Assembly (NCBI RefSeq): GCF_018882415.1
Contig: NZ_JACVOL010000001.1
Coordinates: 1,403,531-1,467,530 of the forward strand
DNA from: Polynucleobacter sp. 86C-FISCH
GTDB lineage: Bacteria; Pseudomonadota; Gammaproteobacteria; Burkholderiales; Burkholderiaceae
Length of the DNA stretch: 64,000 bases
Reading direction: 5' to 3'
Positions within the stretch are counted from its first letter, which is position 1, and the number at the start of each line of letters is the position of its first letter. The translations under genes and the position numbers were made by a program. The notes under the pieces were generated by a model. The model had not been told where the DNA came from. It saw only the letters and a list, made by a program, of their open reading frames with translations, and did no database searches. Of this stretch, positions 8,950-18,893 are shown one piece after another.

Positions 8950-10054
8950 TTACACGCCTTGTTTCAGGCTGGCTTCAATAAAGGCATCGAGATCGCCATC
9001 CAATACTTTCTGGGTATTCGAAATCTCAACGTTAGTACGTAAATCTTTGATGCGGCTTTGATCTAGGACGTAAGAGCGGATTTGATGGCCCCAACCTACA
9101 TCTGTCTTGGTGGCTTCTAGCTTGTCTTGTTCGGCGCGACGCTTTTGCATCTCATGCTCATAGAGGCGAGACTTCAGCATGGTCATAGCCTCAGCACGGT
9201 TGCGGTGCTGGCTTCGGTCATTCTGACACTGCACCACAATACCAGTCGGAATATGGGTTAAGCGTACTGCTGAGTCAGTTTTATTGATGTGCTGACCACC
9301 CGCACCAGAGGCGCGATAGGTGTCTGTACGAATATCAGCGGGATTGACTTCAATCTCAATCGAATCATCAATCTCTGGGTAAACATAGATAGAGGCAAAT
9401 GAAGTGTGACGACCATTTGATGAGTCAAATGGTGATTTACGCACTAAACGATGTACACCAGTTTCTGAGCGGAGGTGACCATAAGCATATTCACCATCAA
9501 CTTTGATAGTTGCGCTTTTAATGCCGGCAACATCACCATCAGATTCCTCGAGAATTTCAGTTTTATAGCCTTTGCGTTCGCAATACTTGAGATATTGGCG
9601 ATAGAGCATGCTGGCCCAGTCACAGGCTTCAGTACCGCCAGCGCCTGCTTGAATATCGATAAAGCAATTGCAAGAATCCATCTCATTGTGGAACATACGA
9701 CGGAACTCAAGGTCGCCAATAATCTTGCTGTAGCCTTCAACATCTTTCTCAATGGCGGCGATCGTTTCAAAATCGCTTTCCTCTTTGGCCATATCAAACA
9801 ACTCAAGAGCGCTAGTAATGTTGGTATTGAGATCGGCAAGAGTGGCAACCACGCCATCGAGCAATTTCTTTTCTTTGCCCAGCGCTTGTGCTTTCTTTTG
9901 ATCATCCCAAATCGTGGGATCTTCCAGTATTGAATTAACTTCGGTAAGGCGACGTGACTTTACGTCGAAGTCAAAGATACCCCCGAAGAGCTTGCTCACG
10001 GGTGAGCAGATCGGACAAGGTATTCGAAATAATATTTAGTTGTTCAGCTTCCAT
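8950..10054 (-). CDS. prfB: Peptide chain release factor 2, made through a programmed +1 frameshift
   Basis: Releases peptides at UGA and UAA. The gene is in two frames. Frame 1 starts at ATG 10054 ([20 protein letters not shown]) and reaches an in-frame TGA at 9973-9971 as codon 28. Reading continues in +1 at GAC (9972-9970) to the stop at 8950, giving 367 residues in all. The slip site reads CGG GGG TAT CTT TGA C, matching the well-known RF2 shift signal with its internal Shine-Dalgarno-like GGGGG. Later motifs are the codon-recognition SPF tripeptide (VRKSPFDSS) and GGQ ([18 protein letters not shown]). Coordinates cover both parts, so a simple translation of the interval will fail at the shift. 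Confidence 0.96.
9970..9985 (-). promoter_or_regulatory. RF2 autoregulatory frameshift site
   Basis: On the minus strand the tract CGGGGGTATCTTTGAC carries the three known elements: a Shine-Dalgarno-like GGGGG three bases before the slippery CTT codon, the CTT itself, and the poor-context stop TGA followed by C. When RF2 is scarce, ribosomes pause at TGA and slip +1, restoring synthesis; when it is abundant they terminate. Confidence 0.95.
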
Positions 10055-10088
10055 CCCCTAATTATAAGGGGGTTATTGCTGCAGACCC

Positions 10089-11840
10089 TCAGGCTCCAGA
10101 GGCCTCATCATGGGCTTCAATCATCAGCTGAACGCGAGCTTGACCTTGATAGCGGTCGGTGACCAATCGATAGGCTAGCCTGGCTTTGGCAGGCAGGCTT
10201 TGTGTGCGGTTAAACCAAACTGCTGTCAATGGCTTGGAGCTAGCCCCAAGCCCCAGGGGTCGAACCATCAACCGTAGATGCTTTTCTTTCATGAGGCTTT
10301 GCTGGGAAATCTCAAATTCTCCGTAGAAAACAGGCTGAGGGAAGCCTTGACCCCAGATTTCTTCCGCTAATAGGTCGCCAATTTCCGAGGTAAATTCAGA
10401 AGGATCTAAACCACCATCATGTGCATGGCGGCGCTCGAGTAATTCATCTGTGAGCAGTTCTGATGCAACTTGCTGAAAGCAGGTATCGAATTTCTCAAAA
10501 TCTTCTTTGCGAATAGTTAATCCAGCAGCCATTGCGTGGCCACCAAATTTCAGGATTAGTCCAGGTTCGCGTTTAGAAACTAAATCTAGTGCATCTCTTA
10601 AATGAAAGCCTGTGAGTGAACGACCCGATCCTCGTAATTCTTCTCCGGTATTGCCATCAGCTGGTGCAAACACAATTGCAGGACGATTAAAACGTTCTTT
10701 CAGGCGTGAGGCAACAATGCCTACAACGCCTTGATGCCATTCTTGATTCCACAAGCAAATACTATTGCGCTCAGACATAGTTCCAGAAAGCTGATCTTCA
10801 GCCAGATGGGAGAGTGCAGTTTCCTGCATGCCTGATTCAATCACGCGGCGTTCGCGATTGATACGATCAAGCTCGTGCGCAAGTGTCATTGCTTCATCGG
10901 CGTTATCGGTGAGAAGCAAGCGGATGCCTAAGGTCATATCCGCCAGACGACCAGCTGCATTGAGTCTGGGGCCGATAGCAAAGCCTAAGTCAAAGGTATT
11001 GGCCTTACGTGGATCACGTGTAGCTGCCTGAAATAGTGCTTGAATTCCTGGTTGAGATATTCCCGCGCGGATACGCTTTAAACCATTGGAAACGAGTACT
11101 CGATTGTTGCGATCGAGTTGTGCAACGTCTGCGACCGTTCCTAAAGCAACCAGGTCTAAAAGATTTTCTACCTTGGGTTGAGTTTCACTGGTAAATTTAC
11201 CGCGCTTGCGTAGTTCAGCACGTAGCGCAACTAATAAATAAAACATCACGCCAACACCGGCGAGCGCTTTACTTGGAAAAGTACAGCCCGGTTGATTAGG
11301 ATTGACGATTGCCAGTGCTTTGGGTAAATGATCTCCAGGTAGGTGATGATCAGTGACGATAACTTCCATCCCAAGCTCTTTGGCGCGATTAACACCGGCT
11401 TCACTTGCGATACCGTTATCAACAGTAATGAGATATTTGGGTTTAGGGGTTTGCTGTGCTGCTAATTCCACCACTTCGGGGGTCAGTCCGTAACCCATCG
11501 TAAAGCGATTGGGCACCAGAAATTGAATCGGAGTATCTGCTCCACCTAGCATGCGTAAGCCTCGGAGACCAACAGCGCAGGCGGTAGCCCCATCGCAGTC
11601 GTAATCAGCAACGATGAGCATCGGCTCTTTTTTCTCGAGAATATCGGCTAGTAAGCTTGCTGTATTAATGCAGTTCTTCAGCTCAACCGGTGAAATCAAC
11701 TGCTTTAAGTCCAGCGAGAGCTCCTCAGGAGACTGCAGACCGCGTGCAGCATAGAGCCTAGCTAGCAATGGATGCAAGCCACTCTGCGCCAACCAGGTTG
11801 CAGTACGTTCTGAAAATGGGCGTTGAGAAAATAGGCTCAT
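10089..11840 (-). CDS. recJ: Single-stranded-DNA-specific exonuclease RecJ
   Basis: 5'-3' exonuclease acting in recombination and mismatch repair, 583 residues. The DHH phosphoesterase core is visible: VADYDCDGATA (motif I, residues about 78-88), VTDHHLPGD (the DHH motif), and later GPRLNAAGRLADM. The DHHA1 domain carries FGGHAMAAGLTI. A C-terminal OB-like part follows. It lies 34 bases upstream of the prfB start and 21 bases downstream of the hypothetical gene's stop, so the four genes form one minus-strand operon. Confidence 0.96.
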   Translation of the reverse strand: MSLFSQRPFSERTATWLAQSGLHPLLARLYAARGLQSPEELSLDLKQLISPVELKNCINTASLLADILEKKEPMLIVADYDCDGATACAVGLRGLRMLGGADTPIQFLVPNRFTMGYGLTPEVVELAAQQTPKPKYLITVDNGIASEAGVNRAKELGMEVIVTDHHLPGDHLPKALAIVNPNQPGCTFPSKALAGVGVMFYLLVALRAELRKRGKFTSETQPKVENLLDLVALGTVADVAQLDRNNRVLVSNGLKRIRAGISQPGIQALFQAATRDPRKANTFDLGFAIGPRLNAAGRLADMTLGIRLLLTDNADEAMTLAHELDRINRERRVIESGMQETALSHLAEDQLSGTMSERNSICLWNQEWHQGVVGIVASRLKERFNRPAIVFAPADGNTGEELRGSGRSLTGFHLRDALDLVSKREPGLILKFGGHAMAAGLTIRKEDFEKFDTCFQQVASELLTDELLERRHAHDGGLDPSEFTSEIGDLLAEEIWGQGFPQPVFYGEFEISQQSLMKEKHLRLMVRPLGLGASSKPLTAVWFNRTQSLPAKARLAYRLVTDRYQGQARVQLMIEAHDEASGA

Positions 11841-11861
11841 ACGAAACTCATGCGTTAACCA

Positions 11862-12839
11862 TCACTGAGTGATTTCTTTCCAGGTCAGAGGCTCTGACTT
11901 TTTCCAGAAGGCCCAAGATTTTTTATAAAGATCTTTGACTGTAAGAATGCGCTCACGAACCTTTCCTTTTGGAAAGTCAATCAGAGCAACTTCATCGATT
12001 TGTTTTTTTATTAATGCTGCACTGAGTTGTGGCCATGCCAATTGAGGTTGCTCAAGCCAAGCAAAGGAGCCAGCTAGATTATTTTCATTCAAAGTCAATT
12101 CGTGTGGAAGGTCTAAAAGCCTTGCCAAGCCAGTCAGTATGGGGTGCTGACCCATCAAACACCGTGATTGTTTTAATGCTTCTGGCGCTCGAACATCACT
12201 CAGTTTGCCAATACCACTAATCCAGAGCGAGTTAATGCTGGGCATGCCACGTTGTTCGCGTTCTTCGTTTACTGGACCAATATGCCAGAGCATCTGAATT
12301 TCATTTTGGAGTTTGCGCCAACGCTTAGCGATACCTTCTTCGTGGGTATCTCGCGGCATCCACCAATCAATATTGCGGCCATGTGCTTGATCAATGCTAT
12401 AGCTAGCAAGACTAGAAAAAGGTCCTGCAGGAATAAACCAATAGTGCTGGTTTTGGAAAAGGACAGAGTTCTGAAAATCCTCTTCTATGAATGGGAGCGC
12501 AGCATTGAGTAGTTGGGCGGATTCTTCTACCGTCAGGTCAATCTGGTTTTGCCCCATCAAAATGAGATGGTCTCGTGTGGCGTGTAGATGAACTGGTTGT
12601 AGGCAGGCAATGACTTCGGTTGGATTGACTGCTTGATTGGATTGCCCAAGTAGCAATACTGGGGCAAGTGGCATCGCTTCCCCGAGCAAAAAGCGCTCAT
12701 GGGGTAGACCTTGCCTTGGGCCATCCTTACTTTCAGGCTCGTCCAAGACGTCTTCCCCTGAAAGTAACAGGGTAAAGCGGCGAACTTGGCCTGGGGTGGG
12801 GGTGGAATTAGCAGTCATTCCCCTGATTTTAGGTGGCAT
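11862..12839 (-). CDS. Conserved hypothetical protein upstream of recJ
   Basis: Soluble protein of 325 residues (318 if the ATG at 12818 is used). There are no membrane segments or signal peptide, and it is rich in Trp in its second half. Notable tracts are LLLSGEDVLDEP near the N-terminus, HATRDHLILMGQNQIDLT around residue 90, NQHYWFIPAGPFSSLASYSI in the middle, and SLWISGIGKLSD. I recall similar betaproteobacterial proteins of unknown function next to recJ (possibly COG4255), but I cannot name an activity. The upstream ATG at 12839 has a GGA about 8 bases before it. The second ATG has AGGGGA directly abutting it, too close to be ideal. It heads the recJ-prfB-lysS operon. Confidence 0.75.
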   Translation of the reverse strand: MPPKIRGMTANSTPTPGQVRRFTLLLSGEDVLDEPESKDGPRQGLPHERFLLGEAMPLAPVLLLGQSNQAVNPTEVIACLQPVHLHATRDHLILMGQNQIDLTVEESAQLLNAALPFIEEDFQNSVLFQNQHYWFIPAGPFSSLASYSIDQAHGRNIDWWMPRDTHEEGIAKRWRKLQNEIQMLWHIGPVNEEREQRGMPSINSLWISGIGKLSDVRAPEALKQSRCLMGQHPILTGLARLLDLPHELTLNENNLAGSFAWLEQPQLAWPQLSAALIKKQIDEVALIDFPKGKVRERILTVKDLYKKSWAFWKKSEPLTWKEITQ

Positions 12840-12879
12840 TTGAGTATTCCATCAGTTTGCCCGCGCGATTCACTAAACT

Positions 12880-14148
12880 GTGGCTATGTTGAGACTTCCT
12901 ATTGAGCTAGAAATTGGCCTGCGCTATACCCGATCTAAGCGTCGCAAGACGGTGGGAAGGCGTGATGGCTTCCTATCCTTTATCTCCGGAATCTCTACCG
13001 CAGGTATTGCTTTGGGGGTGGCTTCACTGATCGTAGTTCTCTCTGTCATGAATGGCTTTCAGAAAGAAGTGCGGGATCGCATGTTGTCAGTTCTATCCCA
13101 TGTTGAAATTACCGCACCTGATGGCTTGGCAAACTGGGAGCCGCTAGCACTTAAGGTGGCGGCCCAACCCCATGTAATTGGTGTGGCACCCATGGTGAGC
13201 TCTCAAGGGCTTCTTAGTCGTGAGAGCATGATGCGCGGTGTAGCAATTCGCGGCATCTTGCCAAGCGAAGAAGGCAAAGTATCTGACTTACCAAAGCAAT
13301 TTGTTGCAGGCAGTATTGATGATTTAAAGCCAGGAAGTTTTGGCGTTGCCTTAGGCGCACAGCTGGCAGCAATTGTTGGTGCACACGTTGGCGATCGTAT
13401 TAATTTAATTGTTCCTGAGAGTGATTTAACTCCAGCGGGTGCTATGCCTCGTATGCGCACACTTCAGGTGGTTGGCATTGTGGATAGCGGCCATTATGAA
13501 TATGACAGCTCTTTAGCCATCATGCATTGGAAGGACGCTGCTGCCTTATTAAGGCTTCGTGATCCATCTGGCTTGCGCGTCAAGGTCGATGATATGCAGC
13601 GTGCGCCAGAGGTTGCTAATGAGTTGGCAGCTATCGTGCCTCAAGCTCTATGGGTAACTGACTGGTCAAGGTCTAACCGTAATTGGTTTGCAGCAGTACA
13701 GACTGAGAAAAAGATGATGTTCATCATCCTGACTTTAATTATTGCTGTTGCGGCATTTAATTTGGTGTCTACCTTGGTGATGACGGTGAACGAGAAACAG
13801 GCTGATATTGCCATTCTGAGAACAATGGGTGCTAGCCCCGGACTTATTCAGAGAATATTTTTAATTCAAGGTTTATCGATTGGTTTGTTGGGATCTTTAG
13901 CCGGGGTTGGTTTAGGCTTGCTAATTGCACTCAATATTGATGTCATCGTTCCAGTGATTGAGGCAATCTTCCGAGTGCAATTTTTGCCACGTGAGGTGTA
14001 CTTCATTAGCGAGCTACCTTCTGATGTCAGAGCTAGTGATGTACTAACGGTTGGCTTGATGGCTTTTGGCCTGTCTGTATTGGCAACTCTATATCCAAGC
14101 CGCAGAGCGGCTAAGGTTCAGCCAGCGGAGGCTTTACGTTATGAGTAA
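12880..14148 (+). CDS. lolC: Lipoprotein-releasing ABC transporter membrane subunit
   Basis: Inner-membrane subunit of the LolCDE complex, which extracts outer-membrane lipoproteins and hands them to LolA. The protein has 422 residues, an N-terminal helix (about 30-50), a large periplasmic domain (about 50-270) and three C-terminal helices of the FtsX type ([57 protein letters not shown]). The hook motif region after [10 protein letters not shown] is typical. Only one LolC/E-type subunit is here, so it may act as a homodimer (LolF-like) or have a partner elsewhere. The start is GTG at 12880, or ATG two codons later; I see no strong ribosome site for either. Confidence 0.92.
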   Translation: MAMLRLPIELEIGLRYTRSKRRKTVGRRDGFLSFISGISTAGIALGVASLIVVLSVMNGFQKEVRDRMLSVLSHVEITAPDGLANWEPLALKVAAQPHVIGVAPMVSSQGLLSRESMMRGVAIRGILPSEEGKVSDLPKQFVAGSIDDLKPGSFGVALGAQLAAIVGAHVGDRINLIVPESDLTPAGAMPRMRTLQVVGIVDSGHYEYDSSLAIMHWKDAAALLRLRDPSGLRVKVDDMQRAPEVANELAAIVPQALWVTDWSRSNRNWFAAVQTEKKMMFIILTLIIAVAAFNLVSTLVMTVNEKQADIAILRTMGASPGLIQRIFLIQGLSIGLLGSLAGVGLGLLIALNIDVIVPVIEAIFRVQFLPREVYFISELPSDVRASDVLTVGLMAFGLSVLATLYPSRRAAKVQPAEALRYE

Positions 14149-14836
14149 TGTAGAGAACTTAGTACTCAAAGCCAGAGGCCTGGCTAAGACTTATGGTCAA
14201 GGACCGACTGCAGTTGAGGTTCTTAAAGCAATTGATTTGGATGTCGCGCCTTCAGAAAAGCTTGCCATTGTTGGATCCTCGGGTTCTGGCAAGAGCACTT
14301 TGTTACATCTTCTTGGTGGTTTAGATAATCCAAGCTCCGGTTCAGTGGTTTTGGCTGGCTCGAATTTGAATAACTTATCAGTGAAGAAATTGGATCAGCT
14401 GCGTAATCACAGTCTGGGCTTCATTTACCAGTTCCATCACCTCTTAGATGAATTTAGCGCTGCCGAGAACGTTGCATTACCGCTGCGTATCCGCGGCCTG
14501 AGTAATGATGAGTCAATGGATCGCGCCAGCAAAATGCTCAAAGCGGTTGGCTTGTCAGCTCGTGAGCTTCATACTCCTGGCGAGCTATCGGGTGGAGAGC
14601 GTCAGCGCGTCGCCGTTGCTCGTGCCTTGGTTGGTAATCCTGCTTGCGTTCTAGCGGATGAGCCTACAGGTAACCTAGATACTGAGACAGCTGACGGTGT
14701 ATTTGATTTGATGTTGAATATTGCTCGCGACCAAGGCACTGCCTTTGTGATCGTGACTCATGACCCTATACGCGCTAAACGTTGCGATCGGATTTTGCAT
14801 TTAGAGCGTGGAGTATTAAAGCCATTCTCGGTGTGA
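14141..14836 (+). CDS. lolD: Lipoprotein-releasing system ATPase LolD
   Basis: ATPase of LolCDE, 231 residues from ATG 14141, which overlaps the lolC stop by 8 bases (ATGAGTAA). The frame is open further upstream inside lolC, but only the ATG at 14141 gives the normal N-terminus ([20 protein letters not shown]). Motifs are Walker [11 protein letters not shown]-loop [20 protein letters not shown] (the hydrophobic FxxQ...LLxEFxAxEN pattern typical of the LolD/MacB group), signature [15 protein letters not shown], Walker [13 protein letters not shown] and the H-loop VIVTHDP. Confidence 0.95.
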   Translation: MSNVENLVLKARGLAKTYGQGPTAVEVLKAIDLDVAPSEKLAIVGSSGSGKSTLLHLLGGLDNPSSGSVVLAGSNLNNLSVKKLDQLRNHSLGFIYQFHHLLDEFSAAENVALPLRIRGLSNDESMDRASKMLKAVGLSARELHTPGELSGGERQRVAVARALVGNPACVLADEPTGNLDTETADGVFDLMLNIARDQGTAFVIVTHDPIRAKRCDRILHLERGVLKPFSV

Positions 14837-14847
14837 GTAGACATCCC

Positions 14848-15684
14848 ATGTGGATCGATACCCATTGCCATCTAGATGCTCCTGAGTTTGCGGACTCATT
14901 GCTTGCAGTTATCCATGCTGCCCAAGAAAAAAACGTTAAAGCAATACTTCTGCCTGCTGTGAAGGTGGCCGACTGTGCCCACGTAAAAGAATTGGCTCAT
15001 CAATATAGCCAAGAGATTCCTGGTTTGGTTTACACCCTTGGAATTCATCCTTTGTATACGAATCAAGCGCAAGAGAGTGATATCGCTACGCTTGAGAAGC
15101 ATATTGTTGAATCACTTTCTGATCCCCGTTTTGTGGGTGTAGGTGAAATTGGTTTGGATTATTTTGTCGAGGATCTGGATCCTCATAAGCAGGAATTCTT
15201 TTTCAATGTGCAATTGGATTTAGCACAAAAGTATCAATTACCTGTAGTCCTGCATGTGCGTCGCTCACAGGATGCAATCCTAAAAGCTTTGCGTCGCCGC
15301 AATATCACTGGTGGTATTGCCCATGCTTTTAATGGCAGCTTCCAGCAGGCCGAACAATTTATTGAGCTTGGGTTTAAGTTAGGCTTTGGTGGTGCAGCTA
15401 CCTATGAGCGTGCCCTGCAAATTCGAAGACTCTTAAAAGAATTACCGCTAGATAGCATCGTGACTGAAACGGATTCTCCTGATATTCCGCCTGCGTGGCT
15501 CAGAGAAGAAGGCATTGCCTTTAATGAACCCGCTTTTGTTGAGAGAATTGCAAAAGAATTGGCATTGATTCGAGATATTAATGATGCTGAGTTTGCTTCT
15601 GCGGTTTGGGCTAATGCGATGCAAGCATTGCCGCGCTGGTCAGCTCTCTGCGCTGATCTACCCAATCTCAATCTAGCCTCTTAA
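14848..15684 (+). CDS. tatD: TatD-family metal-dependent DNase
   Basis: Metal-dependent hydrolase of 278 residues. The metal ligands of the TatD TIM barrel are visible: DTHCHLD at residues 4-10, VGEIGLDYF, VVLHVRRS, GIAHAFNGS and VTETDSPDIPP. The family has 3'-5' exonuclease or DNase activity; the cellular role is not settled. The chosen start MWIDTHCHLD (ATG 14848) lies 11 bases after the lolD stop; an upstream open stretch overlaps lolD and is not needed. The subgroup (TatD, YcfH or YjjV) cannot be decided by eye. Confidence 0.9.
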   Translation: MWIDTHCHLDAPEFADSLLAVIHAAQEKNVKAILLPAVKVADCAHVKELAHQYSQEIPGLVYTLGIHPLYTNQAQESDIATLEKHIVESLSDPRFVGVGEIGLDYFVEDLDPHKQEFFFNVQLDLAQKYQLPVVLHVRRSQDAILKALRRRNITGGIAHAFNGSFQQAEQFIELGFKLGFGGAATYERALQIRRLLKELPLDSIVTETDSPDIPPAWLREEGIAFNEPAFVERIAKELALIRDINDAEFASAVWANAMQALPRWSALCADLPNLNLAS

Positions 15685-15688
15685 TTCA

Positions 15689-18163
15689 TTGCGTTTAGCC
15701 ATTACGGCGTTTATCGCCGGGGGATCGCTCCTTCTCTTTTTGCCGCAAGTTCCCGAAAATTGGGTATTTGCCTATATCACATTCAGCGCTCTATGTTTGT
15801 TGGTAATTTACTTTACTCATCAATCTACGCTGATTAAAAAGATTGCAATCATAGGTTTGCTATTCATAATGGGGTTTGCATGGAATGCTCGATATGCTGA
15901 AAACCGCTTGGAAAATATTCTTGCAATAGAGTTGGAGGGCAAAGAGTTAAATCTTGAGGGCAGGGTAGCAGCTTTGCCGCAAAGTAATTCGTCGGGAGCA
16001 AAGTTTTCTTTTGAGGTTGACAGCGCTAGTTTGGGCAAAGAAGTTCTTAATCTATTTCCAAGACGAATCTACTTAAGTTGGCAGCCCGCCTGGAGAAATC
16101 CTCAAGAAATTCCGGACATCATTCCTGGTCAGCGCTGGAAGTTCAAGTCTAAGTTAAAGCGTCCTTATGGATCTCTTAATCCTTATACCTTTGATTTTGA
16201 GCGCTGGTCTTTTCATCAAGACTTTGGCGCAAGTGGCTCAGTCAGGGCGGGGGAGTTATTGCTAGATAAAGATATCGCTTGGACTGAGATTGAGTTGCGT
16301 ATGGAGCTGATGCGTTGGCACTTGCGTAAAAAGATACGGTCTATGCTTCCAGATGATGCAAGGTATGTAGGTGTACTCATTGCTTTAGTGATGGGTGATC
16401 AAAATGCAATCAACCAGGATGATTGGCAAGTGTTTAACGCAACTGGTATTGGGCATCTCATTTCCATATCAGGGTTACATGTCACGATGTTGGCTGGTGT
16501 TGGCGCTTCTTTTGCGGCCTTTATTTGGCGTAGACGTACTTGGCCCCTGATTGCACCAGTTAGCAAGGTTGCAGCACTCTCTGGATTTATCACAGCATTT
16601 ATTTACGCATGGTTGGCTGGCTTTCAGATACCCGCACAGAGAACCATGTACATGGTCGGTGTTGTAGCGTTTGCTTTATGGACCGGTAGAAATCCTCGAT
16701 CGTTTGACATCTGGTGGTGGGCCTTGGCTTTTGTGCTGCTCATTGATCCTATGGCTCCTTATACCCCAGGCTTTTGGTTATCTTTTGGTGCGGTAGCGGC
16801 CATCTTGTATGCGATGGGCGATTCGTCTGGTTTGCTGGGCATTCCCACCGGGAAGGAGTTGCAAGTTCATTGGACTCTTCGCACTGCTCAAGCATTGCGT
16901 GAGGCATGCCGTGTACAAGCCGTTGTCACATTGGCGCTGTTGCCATTTACTTTGTATTGGTTTTATCAAGTTTCTGTTGTTTCGCCGTTAGCAAATGCTT
17001 TTGCCATACCCTTGGTAAGTTATATCGTGACGCCGTTGGCAATCATCGGAGCAATACTCCCGGAATTCTTTGGGCGCTGGTTAATGTGGCCTGCTCATGC
17101 AGCTATGGAATATTTAGCAATTGCTCTTGAATGGATGGCGAATTGGAGTTGCTCTGTAGTTTGGTCAAGGCAACCAGAGTGGTGGCTGTTGCTAGCCGCC
17201 GGAGTGGGTATTGTTTATGCGATCCCTCCAGGCGAAATTATGGATACATGGAAGCAAAGATTGCTAGGCATTGCTTTTTCCGTACCGTTATTTATTTCAC
17301 CCCTCCAGCTATTGAGCGCATCTCGAATTTCTCAAGGAGAATTTAGAGCAAGCGTTTTAGATATCGGCCAGGGTACTGCAGTACTCATTGAAACTAAGAA
17401 TAGAAGGCTGCTGTACGACACTGGACCCATTCAAGGCAAAAAAGATGATGCCGGACAGAGAATTATCTTGCCGTATTTGCGAGGCAGGGGGATTGATCAT
17501 ATCGATCGCATGGTGATTAGTCATAGTGATAGTGATCATGTGGGTGGCGCTGCAACACTACTAAAACATATTCAGTTTGATTCCATGATGGGATCTTTGC
17601 CTAGCAACAATCCATTGCTGCAAAATTTGCAGCAGAGAAGGATTCCTAGCATTCCTTGTCGTTATGGACAGCGCTGGATATGGGATGGCGTGGAGTTTGT
17701 GATCTGGCACCCTCATGAAGAAACGGTATTTCAGGAGCAATATCCTGGAAAACCCAATGAGATGAGCTGTGTGCTGGAAGTGCGCAATACGCAAAGCTCG
17801 CTTTGGTTAACTGGTGATGTTGAAAAACAGGGTGAAGCAGAAATTACAGAGCGGCTAGATGCAGAAATGCTTAAGGAAATTGGCGCAAGGGAGCTGATAT
17901 TTATGGCACCCCATCATGGCAGCAAAACATCTTCTTCATTGGCGCTTCTAAAACAATTAGATCCCGATCAAGCATTTGCGCAAAATGGTTATCGAAATCG
18001 ATATGGGCATCCACATCCGGATGTGACAGCGCGTTACAGGGGTTTAGATATTCCTTTTTATCAAACTCCAGAAACAGGATTTCAGACTTGGTTATTTAAA
18101 AATACTGCTAAGTCTTCGACACATTTTTGGAGGCATGATATAAAACGACTATGGCATCGCTAG
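15689..18163 (+). CDS. comEC: ComEC/Rec2 DNA-uptake channel
   Basis: Full-length (824 residues) inner-membrane channel for single-stranded DNA in natural transformation. In order: an N-terminal DUF4131-like part with two or three helices and a soluble OB-like domain (about 25-200); the Competence membrane domain, which begins with RYVGVLIALVMGDQNAINQD and GHLISISGLHVTMLAG and runs to about residue 530; and a metallo-beta-lactamase-like domain with HSDSDHVGG, LTGDVEKQGE and MAPHHGSKTSSS. The presence of all three parts and intact metal motifs argues for function. It starts with TTG 2 bases after the tatD stop region, with no ATG nearby. Confidence 0.94.
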   Translation: MRLAITAFIAGGSLLLFLPQVPENWVFAYITFSALCLLVIYFTHQSTLIKKIAIIGLLFIMGFAWNARYAENRLENILAIELEGKELNLEGRVAALPQSNSSGAKFSFEVDSASLGKEVLNLFPRRIYLSWQPAWRNPQEIPDIIPGQRWKFKSKLKRPYGSLNPYTFDFERWSFHQDFGASGSVRAGELLLDKDIAWTEIELRMELMRWHLRKKIRSMLPDDARYVGVLIALVMGDQNAINQDDWQVFNATGIGHLISISGLHVTMLAGVGASFAAFIWRRRTWPLIAPVSKVAALSGFITAFIYAWLAGFQIPAQRTMYMVGVVAFALWTGRNPRSFDIWWWALAFVLLIDPMAPYTPGFWLSFGAVAAILYAMGDSSGLLGIPTGKELQVHWTLRTAQALREACRVQAVVTLALLPFTLYWFYQVSVVSPLANAFAIPLVSYIVTPLAIIGAILPEFFGRWLMWPAHAAMEYLAIALEWMANWSCSVVWSRQPEWWLLLAAGVGIVYAIPPGEIMDTWKQRLLGIAFSVPLFISPLQLLSASRISQGEFRASVLDIGQGTAVLIETKNRRLLYDTGPIQGKKDDAGQRIILPYLRGRGIDHIDRMVISHSDSDHVGGAATLLKHIQFDSMMGSLPSNNPLLQNLQQRRIPSIPCRYGQRWIWDGVEFVIWHPHEETVFQEQYPGKPNEMSCVLEVRNTQSSLWLTGDVEKQGEAEITERLDAEMLKEIGARELIFMAPHHGSKTSSSLALLKQLDPDQAFAQNGYRNRYGHPHPDVTARYRGLDIPFYQTPETGFQTWLFKNTAKSSTHFWRHDIKRLWHR

Positions 18164-18190
18164 ATGTGGAATTAAATAAAGGATTTGCAT

Positions 18191-18562
18191 ATGAACAAGC
18201 TACTCGCCTTATCTTCTTTGGTGGTTGCTGTAACAGTTGGCTGCGCTGGGGCGAATGTGCGCCCACTGGTGGATATGAAGGGCGTCAATGAGGCGGCATA
18301 CGAAAAGGATCTAAGTGATTGCCAGGCTTACGCCCAACAACAGTCGGGCATGGGCGAGAATGCGGCCAAAGGTGTCGGCGCTGGTGCTGTGGTTGGCGGA
18401 TTATTGGGGTTGGTAACTGGCGGCAATGCCTCTGGTATCGCCCAAGCTGCAGGTGCGGGTGCAGTTATTGGCGGAGCAGGCGGCGCTTTTACCGGCAATC
18501 AAGCCCAAGAAGCAGTAGTTAAGAGATGTTTAAGTGGGCGCGGTTACAAGGTTTTGAATTAA
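18191..18562 (+). CDS. Small glycine-zipper protein, probable lipoprotein
   Basis: A 123-residue exported protein. The ATG at 18191 opens a signal peptide (MNKLLALSSLVVAVTVGCAG) with a weak lipobox (TVG-C), so lipidation is likely but not certain. The mature part has DCQAYAQQQSG, then a glycine-zipper membrane-inserting segment with repeated GxxxG (GAGAVVGGLLGLVTGGNASG, then GAGAVIGGAGGAFTGNQ). It ends with RCLSGRGYKVLN, a common ending among such glycine-zipper outer-membrane proteins. It has its own terminator 20 bases downstream. Exact function unknown. Confidence 0.85.
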   Translation: MNKLLALSSLVVAVTVGCAGANVRPLVDMKGVNEAAYEKDLSDCQAYAQQQSGMGENAAKGVGAGAVVGGLLGLVTGGNASGIAQAAGAGAVIGGAGGAFTGNQAQEAVVKRCLSGRGYKVLN

Positions 18563-18581
18563 ACCCAGCCCTAAATAGTCC

Positions 18582-18607
18582 AAAAGCCCGAGAAATCGGG
18601 CTTTTTT
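18582..18607 (+). terminator. Terminator after the glycine-zipper gene
   Basis: Stem AAAAGCCCGA / TCGGGCTTTT with a GAAA-type loop is followed by T residues on the plus strand, 20 bases after the stop at 18562. It ends the lolC-to-glycine-zipper gene run. Confidence 0.92.
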
Positions 18608-18622
18608 GTTGCCCAGAAAAGC

Positions 18623-18649
18623 AAAAAGCCCTTAATAATTAAGGGCTTA
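18623..18649 (-). terminator. Terminator after tRNA-fMet
   Basis: On the minus strand TAAGCCCTTAATTATTAAGGGC folds into a stem followed by TTTTT. It lies 12 bases beyond the 3' end of the tRNA and is in the right direction to end its transcript. Confidence 0.88.
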
Positions 18650-18661
18650 GTACGTAAATCT

Positions 18662-18738
<77 letters not shown>

Positions 18739-18893
18739 TCTGAAGCTGAAATTCTACCATTTTTTGGGGGTCACTGTCGAGGTATTCCTGCAAATAACGC
18801 ATAAATAAGCGGTTTTTGAGTGCAAATTCTGGATTTAACGCGTCTCTAGAAGGAGTAACATATTGCCACGCAACATCACGCTAGGGTTTATTA

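Noticed and set aside
9444..9933. Two overlapping open frames of about 150 codons inside prfB, one on each strand
   Set aside because: Both are shadows of prfB in other frames with no independent signals.
14849..18163. Possibility that comEC is a decayed gene because of its TTG start
   Set aside because: The frame is uninterrupted over 824 codons with all three domains and intact metal-binding motifs.
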